Both the position numbers and the translations under genes were made by a program. The notes beneath the pieces are model-generated. The model was not told the DNA's origin. It saw only the letters and a list, made by a program, of their open reading frames with translations, and made no database searches. DNA of 41,457 nucleotides, from positions 1 to 41,457 of the forward strand of contig JAFGMY010000018.1 of the NCBI GenBank assembly GCA_016927325.1, read 5' to 3'. Source of the DNA: Actinomycetota bacterium. Its GTDB lineage: Bacteria > Actinomycetota > Geothermincolia > Fen-727 > Anoxymicrobiaceae. Below are positions 24,982 to 32,396 of the stretch, piece after piece; the first letter of the stretch is position 1; every line of letters starts with the position of its first letter.

Positions 24982-27900
24982 GTGACAAAACAAGTCAGGG
25001 TCCTGGTAGTAGACGACCAGCCCGGAGAAGCCAAATTGATTGCCTTGATTCTCGAAAGGGAACTGGAAGCTGAAACCACTTTGACTTACGGTTATGCTGA
25101 AGCGCTCGAAGAGGTATTTTCGGGAAAGTACGATATTGTTACGCTTGATTACCAGCTTAACTCACACAACGGGCTCGACCTACTTTCTGAAATTCAGAAG
25201 ATGGATTCACCTCCGCCGGTCGTGATGGTGACCGGCCACGGTGATGAACAGGTTGCGGTGAGCGCTTTCAAGCTGGGGGTGTCCGGTTACGTCGTCAAGG
25301 ACAACAGGATGAAGACCCTGCTGGTTGAGGAAGCTCGTTCCGCTCTCGCCAGGCATGAACTGGCCAGAGTTGAAAAGGAGCTGGAGGAAAAGGCTGAGGA
25401 GCGGGCACTATTACTCGACAACATACCAACACTGGTATGGTACCTTACCGATCATGAGACTTACGGCGCCGTCAACTGGGCAATGGCCGATTTTTTCGGG
25501 GTAAGACAGGAGGACTACGAGAACGCCGGGATTGCGGATGTTGGCGGAATGGAGGCACCAGGGGAGTGCCGCGTATTGAACGAGGAGTTATTTGCGAAGA
25601 AGGAACAGATTTTCTGCGAGAGGTGCCTGGAGGATAAACAGGGAAGGCCGCATACGTTCAGAGTTGTGAAAACCCCTAAACTGGACAGCGATGGAAATGT
25701 TCAATATGTGGTCTGCACCGGTGAGGATATAACGGAGCGCAAGCGCGCTGAAAAGATACTGAGTGTGCAAAGGGATCTTGCCCTCCAGTTGTCTGAAGAC
25801 CTCGAATTCGAGGAGATACTGGCGAAATGTATTGGAATATTAATGGATGCGACCGGTTTTGATGTAGGTGGCGCATACTTGCGGGAGGAGGAGACCGGTG
25901 GGTTCAGGCATGTTTATCACAAGGGAACAAGATCGCGGGAAGCCGTAGAAGCAATCGGATATATCGGTCCGGAGAATCCACGTTACAGGCTTCTCGCCGA
26001 CGGCGATCATATATTCATGAATTTCAAAGACTTTCCTGCGCCCGCTGACGACGCAAGGCTGAAAGAGGGGCTGAAAGTCTCATCGATATTCCCCATCAGG
26101 GACAAGGACAGGGTGATCGGTTCGGTCAATGTAGCTTCGCATACGATTGAGGAACTCTCCCGGGAAACAAAGGATCTTATCGAATCACTGTCCGGTCAGG
26201 TGGGCCAGATATTAAGCAGGGCCATACTCGATCGAGCGCTTCGATTCAGTGAAACAAGACACCGTGTTCTTTTTGATTCAAATCAGGATGGCATCCTGTA
26301 TCTTGACGAACGAGGAAATGTGATCGACGTGAACCAGGCTTTTCAATATTTGTCCGGGTATACGGTTGACGAGATAAAGAGTGGTATTTTTCCCCGGTCG
26401 ATATGCAGGAACAATGGGCCGGAAATGCTCGAGGAGTTTACAAGGACTGTTTTCAATGAAGGCAGGGTGGAGGAAATAGAGTGTGAGTTGATCGGAAAAA
26501 ACGGGGTCCTCCTGGATACGGATGTTAAAGGATTCGCGGTGTACGGCCAGCGGGGAGAACCGGTGGGGATTTGGATGATCTTCAGGGACGTTACCAAGCA
26601 GAAGAAAACCGAGAAGTATTTCAAGGCACAGCGGGATATTGCGGTGGACGTACTGAGGGCGGAGAATCTGGAGGAAGCCCTGAACACCGGTATGCAGGCT
26701 ATCCTGGATATCACCGGAATGGACTGCGGCGTAGCCGGTTTTCTGGACAGGGAAAGAAGGAAATTCACGCTTGCTTACTCTCACGGTTTGTCTGATGAGT
26801 TTATCGAGGCGGCTGTCAAGGCGGTTTCAGGCAATTCGAAATACAGGGAAATCCAGGCAAGCGGCCCGGTATATTCCAGGTACGACCTGCTGCCTATTTC
26901 AAAAGATTCCGTTCGCAGCGCTGAGGGTATAAAAGCGATTGCCATACTGCCCATCATCGAGAACGGTGAGATGATAGGTGGGGTGAATGTCGGCTCCCAT
27001 ACGATGGAGGAGATTCCAGGTGAATCCAGGGATATCATTGAGTCGCTTGTCTACCAGATGGGATGGGCGATCGGTAGATACAGGCTGCTCTCCGCATACC
27101 GGGAGAGCGAGGAGATATTCCAGGCGCTGGTCAAAGCGTCTCCAGATCCGATTCTGGTGCACGACCTGAAAAACAGAACGATCATGGTTTCACGGGCTGC
27201 GCTGGATACGCTCGGTTATGGAAGTGAGGAAGAACTGCTGGGAAGAGATATAGTGGAACTGGTCGCGGAAGAGTATGTTGAAGAGACCAGGGAGGCAATG
27301 CTCGAAGTAATGAAATGCGGGAGTTCCGCGGGCAACGAAATTGAAGTAGTGAGAAAAGACGGGGGCCGATTAACTTTCGACGTCAGTGGTTCGCTTGTTC
27401 ATGACAGCGAGGGAAATCCCAGGGCGATAGTAATAACCGCCAGGGATATAACCGAAAGAAAGAACACCGAAATGAAACTGAAGAGCATGAACGCGGAGTT
27501 AAAAGGGTACGCGCACACCGTTTCACATGATTTGAAGGGCCCGGTTTCAAATATTATTCTCGGTGCCGATCTTTGCGGGGAGATCGTCGATAAACTGGCC
27601 CGGGATGATCATTCGAATGAGCTGCGGGAAATAGTCGATTTGATGAACAACCATGCGAAAAGGGCACTCGACCTGATTCAGGATCTTCTGTCTATCGCTG
27701 AAGCCGGGAAAATGCCAATGAATTTGGAGGATGTTGACGTGGGTAGAATACTGGAACGAATCAGAAGTAAGCTTTCACAGGAAATAAAGAGGAAAAATAT
27801 ACGTTTGAGGGTAGATGAGAACCCGGGTGTGATTCATGCCAACCCCACCCAGATATATCAACTCTTTTCCAACCTCGTTCGCAACGCGGTCCAGCACGGA

Positions 27901-28170
27901 GTCGACAGATCGGTGGAAAATCCAATTATTGAGATCAAGCGGCTGCCGTTGCCAGCCCCCGGAAAACACCGTTACCTGATCAGTGACAACGGCCCTGGGA
28001 TACCGGATGAAATTGCTTCGGGCCTCTTCGGGGCATTTGCGGGCACCGGTGACCTGAAGGTGGGACTGGGACTGTCGATCGTTGAGAAAATTGTGAGCAC
28101 GTATGACGGAGAAATTAAGGCATACAACGATAACGGCGCCTGTTTTGAGTTCACCATCAGCGACGCTTGA
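24982..28170 (+). CDS. Large hybrid sensor kinase with N-terminal receiver (REC-PAS-GAF-PAS-GAF-PAS-HisKA-HATPase)
   Basis: A 1062-residue soluble kinase. An N-terminal receiver (about 5-120) has Asp56 in IVTLDYQLN, Thr in MVTGHG and Lys in YVVKDN. A coiled linker and PAS (about 145-260), GAF (about 275-420), PAS (about 425-545), GAF (about 555-700) and PAS (about 710-835) follow. HisKA carries His849 in YAHTVSHDLKGP. HATPase has NLVRNAVQHG, ISDNGPGIPDE and GLGLSIVEKIV. The GTG start has GGGGAG upstream. No transmembrane helix is present, so it probably senses a cytoplasmic ligand or redox state. The receiver at the N-terminus could gate kinase activity or receive phosphate from another kinase. 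A Nudix gene follows after 27 bp. Confidence 0.93.
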   Translation: MTKQVRVLVVDDQPGEAKLIALILERELEAETTLTYGYAEALEEVFSGKYDIVTLDYQLNSHNGLDLLSEIQKMDSPPPVVMVTGHGDEQVAVSAFKLGVSGYVVKDNRMKTLLVEEARSALARHELARVEKELEEKAEERALLLDNIPTLVWYLTDHETYGAVNWAMADFFGVRQEDYENAGIADVGGMEAPGECRVLNEELFAKKEQIFCERCLEDKQGRPHTFRVVKTPKLDSDGNVQYVVCTGEDITERKRAEKILSVQRDLALQLSEDLEFEEILAKCIGILMDATGFDVGGAYLREEETGGFRHVYHKGTRSREAVEAIGYIGPENPRYRLLADGDHIFMNFKDFPAPADDARLKEGLKVSSIFPIRDKDRVIGSVNVASHTIEELSRETKDLIESLSGQVGQILSRAILDRALRFSETRHRVLFDSNQDGILYLDERGNVIDVNQAFQYLSGYTVDEIKSGIFPRSICRNNGPEMLEEFTRTVFNEGRVEEIECELIGKNGVLLDTDVKGFAVYGQRGEPVGIWMIFRDVTKQKKTEKYFKAQRDIAVDVLRAENLEEALNTGMQAILDITGMDCGVAGFLDRERRKFTLAYSHGLSDEFIEAAVKAVSGNSKYREIQASGPVYSRYDLLPISKDSVRSAEGIKAIAILPIIENGEMIGGVNVGSHTMEEIPGESRDIIESLVYQMGWAIGRYRLLSAYRESEEIFQALVKASPDPILVHDLKNRTIMVSRAALDTLGYGSEEELLGRDIVELVAEEYVEETREAMLEVMKCGSSAGNEIEVVRKDGGRLTFDVSGSLVHDSEGNPRAIVITARDITERKNTEMKLKSMNAELKGYAHTVSHDLKGPVSNIILGADLCGEIVDKLARDDHSNELREIVDLMNNHAKRALDLIQDLLSIAEAGKMPMNLEDVDVGRILERIRSKLSQEIKRKNIRLRVDENPGVIHANPTQIYQLFSNLVRNAVQHGVDRSVENPIIEIKRLPLPAPGKHRYLISDNGPGIPDEIASGLFGAFAGTGDLKVGLGLSIVEKIVSTYDGEIKAYNDNGACFEFTISDA

Positions 28171-28197
28171 GTTGTTGAAAACCTCTGGATGTGAATC

Positions 28198-28578
28198 ATG
28201 AAAAAGACAATTGTAGCCGCCGCGGTCATTTCCAGAGATGGCAGAGTGCTCATAGCACGACGAAAAGATGATGACAGGCATCCGGGGAAGTGGGAGTTTC
28301 CGGGGGGCAAGGTTGAAGAGGGTGAGTCACCGGAAGAGTGTGTGGTCCGGGAAATAGCTGAAGAGATGGGTATTGTGATAAGGGTCTGCGGGGAAGTGGC
28401 ACTGGTCGGTCACCGGTATGACGACGTCGAGATCGAACTTGCCGCGTTCAGTTGTGAAATTGCCGGTGGTGAGATTGAAAACCGGGGATGTTCGGCACAC
28501 GCATGGGTGGCTCCCGAAAGCCTTCTTGAATTTGACCTGCTTCCACCGGACAGGGAAATCGCGTCCATCCTGCATTGA
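28198..28578 (+). CDS. MutT-like Nudix hydrolase (8-oxo-dGTP diphosphatase type)
   Basis: A 126-residue Nudix protein of MutT size. The Nudix box is complete in GKVEEGESPEECVVREIAEEMGI, matching the G-x5-E-x7-R-E-U-x-E-E-x-G-U consensus. It starts with the (8-oxo)-dGTP diphosphatase-like KKTIVAAAVISRDGRVLIARR and has GKWEFPGGK before the box. The likely role is cleansing oxidised dGTP from the nucleotide pool. It is 27 bp downstream of the large kinase and may be read from the same transcript. It is convergent with sufB, whose stop lies 14 bp away. Confidence 0.9.
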   Translation: MKKTIVAAAVISRDGRVLIARRKDDDRHPGKWEFPGGKVEEGESPEECVVREIAEEMGIVIRVCGEVALVGHRYDDVEIELAAFSCEIAGGEIENRGCSAHAWVAPESLLEFDLLPPDREIASILH

Positions 28579-28592
28579 TGAGACATCGGTCA

Positions 28593-29804
28593 TCAGAAGA
28601 GCGATTTATCGCTTATGTCCATAGCTTTATCCACCTGCTCCTTGAGCACCGGCGGAAGTCCTTCGATATCGACGTTCATGAAGCCCCGCACAATAGCGGA
28701 AATCGCTTCGTTCTCGGAGAGTCCCCTGGCCATAAGGTACTCGACCTCGTCTCTGGCGATTTTACCGACCGCCGCCTCGTGGGACATATCGACTCCGGCG
28801 ACCTTCCCGTCAAGTTCCGGGATGGCCTTTATCTCACCATCCCCTTTTAGAATCATGCCCTGACACTCGAGGTGGGCTTTGATACCCTCGACTTCACCGA
28901 CAAGCATCCCCCTGGCTACGATCCTGCCGCCGGTGGAAAGTGCGCGCGAGATGATCTCGCAACGTGTGTCCGGGGCGGACAATACCGCCCTGGCTCCCAC
29001 ATCCATGTCGGTTCCCGGCGGTGCGTACAGGACCGAGCTCAATCGCGCGGTTGCCCCTTTTCCGACAAGGTAGACGCTGGGATAGAGCTGCATGGACTCT
29101 ACCTGGTGCATCGAAATATAGTTGTTGATAAAGACGCCGCCTTCCTCAACCCTGGTTGCGCTTCTCGGCCTGACCGCCACCCTCCTGGACCAGTTATGGA
29201 TCATCGAGAACGTTATCTTGGCGTTTTTCTTGACGTAAAACTCACTCACTCCGACATGCAGGCCGCGGTTTTCCGGTGAATCGGTCGCGCAACCGGTGAT
29301 TATGTGGAGCTCAGAGCCTTCTTCCGCGATGATAACGTTGTGCACGTTCTGGCTCACGTCTTCCGACTTGAGGTACAAACAGGCCTGGACAGGAAACACC
29401 GTCCGGGCTCCCGGCATGGACCTTACAAAGTAGCCACCCTGGAAATTCAACTCCGCGTGCGCGGTATACTTGTCGGTTTCCACAGGGACCACGTTCCAGA
29501 CGTACTCTTCAAGCCAGGAATACTTTTCCAGCGCGTCTACCATGGACATTATCTCTATGCCGTCCTGCCTGGGAGAAGCGTGAAGGACCGAGCTGTCCAC
29601 CTGGATAAACGAACCGGACCTTTCATTGCCGGTGATGTCCACCCCGGCATTCAACAATCTTTCCTTGTCGACGATATCGATATTTTCCAGGTCCTGGGCG
29701 GGGTACTGCGGCGCGTTGGAACTGTATTCGTCAATATTGATGTCGGATCCGTATTCTGCTTTCTTGTTCTGCGCCTTGAGCGCTTTTTCTTTTATCTCTG
29801 ACAC
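28593..29804 (-). CDS. sufB: SufB/SufD-family Fe-S cluster assembly protein (single SufB-type subunit)
   Basis: Scaffold subunit for Fe-S cluster assembly, about 403 residues. The C-terminal half is the beta-helix SufBD core (ALSTGGRIVARGMLVGEVEG, then LECQGMILKGDGE), ending in the helical SHEAAVGKIARDEVEYLMARGLSENEA. The Cys in LECQG is a candidate cluster ligand. The length resembles the single SufB-type partner of minimal SufBC (SMS-like) systems rather than ~470-residue SufB with a separate SufD. I use the GTG at 29804, nine bases after GAGGA; the track GTG at 29813 sits too close to that site. It overlaps the sufC end by 13 bp. No sufD, sufS or sufU is adjacent. Confidence 0.88.
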   Translation of the reverse strand: MSEIKEKALKAQNKKAEYGSDINIDEYSSNAPQYPAQDLENIDIVDKERLLNAGVDITGNERSGSFIQVDSSVLHASPRQDGIEIMSMVDALEKYSWLEEYVWNVVPVETDKYTAHAELNFQGGYFVRSMPGARTVFPVQACLYLKSEDVSQNVHNVIIAEEGSELHIITGCATDSPENRGLHVGVSEFYVKKNAKITFSMIHNWSRRVAVRPRSATRVEEGGVFINNYISMHQVESMQLYPSVYLVGKGATARLSSVLYAPPGTDMDVGARAVLSAPDTRCEIISRALSTGGRIVARGMLVGEVEGIKAHLECQGMILKGDGEIKAIPELDGKVAGVDMSHEAAVGKIARDEVEYLMARGLSENEAISAIVRGFMNVDIEGLPPVLKEQVDKAMDISDKSLF

Positions 29805-30514
29805 GTGAGACACTCCTCATATCCATGGCTGCGGATTCCGTCCATTATTTCGTGGGGATTACCGGTACACCAGATTGTATTATTTACCAGGACACAGCCC
29901 TTGTCTGCTTCCACGTAGTCCAGAATGTACCCGGAGTGAGTGATAATCAGCCCGGATTTTTCCCGTTTTCTGTGAAGGTCTTTCTGAAGCAGTTCACGTA
30001 TCGAATTGCCGATAAGCCCCATATTGACGATGTCCACACCGGACTCCGGCTCGTCCAGCAGCACCAGGTCGGGATCCTGTGTCATCAACTGCAGTATTTC
30101 GGCTCTTTTTATTTCACCGCCGGAAAACCCGAGATTTATATCCCGGTCAAGGAAATCCGTGAAGTTGAGTTCTTCAGCCAGTTCAAGAGGGTCTTTGCCG
30201 TCCCTCTTGACCATCTCAAGCATTTGTTTCAGTTTCAGCCCCCGGATTGTGGGCGGCCGCTGAAACATGATCCCAATTCCGTGCTTCGCTCTTTCGTATG
30301 AAGGCCACTCGGTAATGTCCTCGCCCTTGTATATGATCTTCCCGCTTTCCACCTGGTAATTGCCGATTCCCATTATGGACATGATAAGGGAAGTCTTCCC
30401 GGAACCGTTTTCACCGAAAAGCATATAAGTTTCACCTTTGTCTATTGAAAGGCTGACATTTTCAAGTATCCGCTTTCCTTCCACCGATACCGTAAGATTT
30501 TGAACCTCGAGCAT
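29792..30514 (-). CDS. sufC: SufC-type ABC ATPase for Fe-S cluster assembly
   Basis: ATPase that powers the SufB scaffold. About 240 residues: MLEVQNLTVSVEGKRIL, Walker A GENGSGKTSLIMSIMG, Q-loop in FQRPPTIRG, signature LGFSGGEIKRAEILQ, Walker B LVLLDEPESGVD and the H-loop region IITHSG. The ATG at 30514 is preceded by GAGGTG at good spacing; the 26-residue upstream extension in the ORF track is not family-like. It is first in the sufC-sufB transcript, preceded by a palindrome surrounding a TATAAT. The sufC-first two-gene order without other suf genes is the layout of minimal SUF-like systems. Confidence 0.92.
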   Translation of the reverse strand: MLEVQNLTVSVEGKRILENVSLSIDKGETYMLFGENGSGKTSLIMSIMGIGNYQVESGKIIYKGEDITEWPSYERAKHGIGIMFQRPPTIRGLKLKQMLEMVKRDGKDPLELAEELNFTDFLDRDINLGFSGGEIKRAEILQLMTQDPDLVLLDEPESGVDIVNMGLIGNSIRELLQKDLHRKREKSGLIITHSGYILDYVEADKGCVLVNNTIWCTGNPHEIMDGIRSHGYEECLTCQR

Positions 30515-30579
30515 GCTACACCTCTTCAGAGTCGTTAGAGCCGGTCGGCTCTTTCGTGATTTCCATAAAGATAGAAAAG

Positions 30580-30616
30580 GCCCTTGCCTCATAATTATAA
30601 CAACACGGGCAAGGGC
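30580..30616 (-). promoter_or_regulatory. Inverted repeat around an extended -10, upstream of sufC (operator/promoter or terminator)
   Basis: On the minus strand GCCCTTGCC (30616-30608) and GGCAAGGGC (30588-30580) are perfect 9-bp reverse complements separated by 19 bp. Between them lies TGTTATAAT, an extended -10 box, about 75 bp before the sufC start. This could be the sufC promoter with an operator straddling the -10. Alternatively, the repeat followed by the T-rich CCTTTTCTATCTTT could act as a terminator for the ssb transcript. Both readings are possible, and they need not exclude each other. Confidence 0.55.
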
Positions 30617-30649
30617 TGAATATAAGTTTCATGTCAATATGACACAACT

Positions 30650-30916
30650 TTAATTTTCGCTGGTGTTTATGTTCAGCTCGTCGATCCTGTTTTTTCTCAA
30701 GACGGTCGGATGAAGGCGCATTACCTCGCCGTCACCTCTTTCGATTGTTCTCAAGGCGGTTATGAGGGTCTCGACGAAATCCTTGAACTCCTCCCTGAAA
30801 AAAGACATGTGTATGAAATCATGCTGGACCACGAACGTCTCCGCTTCCTCGTATTTCCATACCGAGGTTTCTATACCATTCTTTGAAGTAAACGACGATA
30901 GATCTGTGATTGCCAC
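30650..30916 (-). CDS. Hypothetical 88-residue protein, cotranscribed with ssb
   Basis: I do not recognise this family. The protein is soluble and moderately acidic. It has a beta-rich first half (ETSVWKYEEAETFVVQHDFI) and a helical middle (SFFREEFKDFVETLITALRTIERGD). No cysteine, metal motif or membrane segment is visible. It is a real gene: the GTG start at 30916 is preceded by AAAGGAGAG at 6 nt, and it follows ssb by 51 bp on the same strand. Its position suggests a function in single-strand DNA metabolism or simply cotranscription. It is followed by the sufC inverted repeat, which may terminate it. Confidence 0.7.
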   Translation of the reverse strand: MAITDLSSFTSKNGIETSVWKYEEAETFVVQHDFIHMSFFREEFKDFVETLITALRTIERGDGEVMRLHPTVLRKNRIDELNINTSEN

Positions 30917-30967
30917 TGTTTCTCTCCTTTCGCTAATCCGTTCACGTGTGTTCTCCGGTTACTGTTC

Positions 30968-31315
30968 TTACGCCGGTAGTGCCTGAAACTCGAGGGAGCT
31001 GCCGACGACACCCGCCTTGATTTTAGTTTTACTTTTCGGATTACCGTTGTCGTCAACCCACTGATCGTGCTTCAGCTCGCCGACCACCACCACCCTGTCT
31101 CCTTTTTTGAGCGAATCCAGAATGTTGGCGGCCTGCACCCCCCAGCACTCAACATCCAGGAACTCCGTTCTTGATTGAGGAGTCGCTTCCTTGTCTTCAT
31201 CCGGCCTTCTCATGCGGTTGACGGCCACGCGGAAGTTGGTCACGTTCAGCCCGTCGGAGCCGGCCTTTGGGTCGGAAGTCAGGTTTCCGACTAACGCAAT
31301 GCTGTTAAAGTACAT
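30968..31315 (-). CDS. ssb: Single-stranded DNA-binding protein without the usual acidic C-terminal tip
   Basis: A 115-residue OB-fold SSB. The N-terminus MYFNSIALVGNLTSDP, the NFRVAVNR strand, TEFLDVECWGVQAANI and KGDRVVVVGELKHDQW are typical. The protein stops right after the OB-fold (SSLEFQALPA), lacking the Gly/Gln-rich linker and the DDDIPF-type tip through which SSB recruits partners. It is therefore likely a secondary SSB paralogue rather than the housekeeping copy, which usually sits between rpsF and rpsR. The ATG has GGGGGTAA upstream. The 88-residue gene follows in the same direction, and an XRE regulator diverges upstream. Confidence 0.9.
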   Translation of the reverse strand: MYFNSIALVGNLTSDPKAGSDGLNVTNFRVAVNRMRRPDEDKEATPQSRTEFLDVECWGVQAANILDSLKKGDRVVVVGELKHDQWVDDNGNPKSKTKIKAGVVGSSLEFQALPA

Positions 31316-31393
31316 TGTTACCCCCGTTCCTTTCTCGTCAGCTTATGGTTGACGCCACTTACGGAGACGTTCGATATTTAGAACGCCTGTGGA

Positions 31394-31429
31394 TTGACCG
31401 ACCGGTATAAATATTGGTATCATATGATA
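31394..31429 (+). promoter_or_regulatory. Candidate promoter with a 12-bp palindrome on its -10, upstream of the XRE gene
   Basis: TTGACC at 31394-31399 and TATCAT at 31418-31423 have an 18-bp spacing. The -10 hexamer is the left half of the perfect palindrome TATCATATGATA (31418-31429). A palindrome overlapping the -10 of a helix-turn-helix regulator gene suggests an autoregulatory operator. It lies in the 169-187 bp between the divergent ssb and XRE genes, so it might also affect ssb. Confidence 0.45.
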
Positions 31430-31502
31430 GATGTTACTTATGTCGCTAATATGACAAGATTGTTGTCCATTGAATCATAATTAGATGGAGGTGTCAACCG
31501 CG

Positions 31503-31763
31503 TTGGAAAAGGAAATAAGAAAAGAGTTTCAGGTTTCAGATGAAGCGGTGTTGAGATACGACAAGGCGTTCGCCGATCGGTTGAAGAACATGAGGGACAG
31601 GAACGGCCTGAAAAGGGACTGGGTGGCCGAACAGCTTGGTGTTCACTACAACACTTTAAAAAACTGGGAACTTGGAAAGTCGCATCCCGGGACCAGGGAG
31701 ATAATCGTGCTCTCGAAGATATACCATGTTACGCTTGATGAGTTCTTTAAAGGCCTTGCTTGA
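31503..31763 (+). CDS. XRE-family helix-turn-helix regulator (Cro/CI type)
   Basis: A small DNA-binding protein, 86 residues from the chosen start. The Cro/CI helix-turn-helix is in LKRDWVAEQLGVHYNTLKNWELGKSHP, with a following helix pair (REIIVLSKIYHVTLDEFF). No effector domain is present. I prefer the TTG at 31503, because GGAGGTG (31487-31493) lies 9 nt before it; that same sequence overlaps the ATG at 31485 used in the track, which would then lack a ribosome binding site. It diverges from the ssb paralogue. Regulators of this type are frequent in mobile elements and stress loci. Its target is unknown. Confidence 0.82.
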   Translation: MEKEIRKEFQVSDEAVLRYDKAFADRLKNMRDRNGLKRDWVAEQLGVHYNTLKNWELGKSHPGTREIIVLSKIYHVTLDEFFKGLA

Positions 31764-32074
31764 AAACGTGATTGAATTTGAAAGACTTTTTGGGCGAATT
31801 CTCTTCTTAATGAAACCGTGCCTCCGGATCAGCCTCGTATAAAAAACTTTGTAAATAGAGTGCCATTCATTGATATTTCAACTTAGGAAAAGGTATATGT
31901 TACCGATTGGTAAATAACTCAATAGAGCCTGGTTCACCGGGTCGTCGATGGTTGACCGGGTTCGGCGGCTAACTTTCATAGGCAAATGCAGAGGCACAGT
32001 TTGTTTTCTGATGCAGAATGGCTGCAGGTGAAATTATCCGGGTACTGTACTTTTGGGGATAGGGGGGATAGCAA
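31764..32074 (+). other. 311-bp AT-rich intergenic stretch with a small inverted repeat
   Basis: No gene is supported here. TTACC-GATT-GGTAA (31900-31913) is a short inverted repeat with 5-bp arms, within an AT-rich stretch, and could be an operator half-site pair. Nearby, GGTTCACCGGGT and GGTTGACCGGGT are imperfect direct repeats (about 31930-31962). The stretch leads to the ribosome binding site of the small ORF at 32075. Confidence 0.35.
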
Positions 32075-32254
32075 GTGGAAAGAAGGCCTGAGATGGACAG
32101 AAGGGAGGTCGCCCTCGAGTTGGTTAAACTTGGAGCGACGACCGGCATTATAAAGATTGATGATTTGAAGGGTTTTGGCACTCTTTTGAAGGCATACACG
32201 AAAGCTTTTGAGGCGGTGATCGAAAGCGAACGTACGCCGATGTTGAAAAAGTAG
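32075..32254 (+). CDS. Small hypothetical protein, 59 residues (absent from the ORF track)
   Basis: A GTG at 32075 preceded by AGGGGGG (32061-32067, 7-nt spacing) opens a 59-codon frame ending in TAG at 32254. The product begins MERRPEMDRREVALELVKLG, then has ATTGIIKIDDLKGFGTLLKA and a charged helix ending ERTPMLKK. It is predicted helical and soluble. The layout recalls small proteins encoded near regulators in mobile elements, which read ALELVKL followed by a short helix, but I do not recognise a named family. It is antisense to a track ORF (31969..32283) that I regard as a shadow. It lies 66 bp before tRNA-Val. Confidence 0.6.
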   Translation: MERRPEMDRREVALELVKLGATTGIIKIDDLKGFGTLLKAYTKAFEAVIESERTPMLKK

Positions 32255-32320
32255 GCGGGCCGTTCAGCTGTACGGGTTGTCAATTCCTGTTGTTTGCCCT
32301 ACCATCATTTAGTTGCACGT

Positions 32321-32395
32321 GGGCGTTTAGCTCAGCGGGAGAGCACCTGCCTTACAAGCAGGGGGTCACTGGTTCAAATCCAGTAACGCCCACCA
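32321..32395 (+). tRNA. tRNA-Val (anticodon UAC), CCA encoded
   Basis: A complete cloverleaf can be drawn. The acceptor stem GGGCGTT pairs with AACGCCC. The D-arm region is TAGCTCAGCGGGAGAGCA. The anticodon stem CCTGC/GCAGG encloses the loop CTTACAA with anticodon TAC at 32354-32356, reading GUA and probably other Val codons. The T-arm ACTGG-TTCAAAT-CCAGT follows, with discriminator A and an encoded CCA at 32393-32395. Its 3' portion is repeated at 32554-32583. Confidence 0.96.
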
Positions 32396-32396
32396 T
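32367..32396 (+). repeat. 30-bp direct repeat, copy 1 (3' end of tRNA-Val; att-like)
   Basis: CACTGGTTCAAATCCAGTAA followed by CGCCCACCAT, covering the T-arm, acceptor 3' strand and CCA of tRNA-Val plus one base, is repeated exactly at 32554-32583. Duplication of a tRNA 3' end at short range is the footprint left by tyrosine-recombinase integration, where the tRNA end is the attachment site. Confidence 0.85.

Noticed and set aside
31969-32283. 104-residue minus-strand ORF
   Set aside because: The opposite strand has a better-supported short ORF with a strong ribosome binding site; this frame looks like its shadow.
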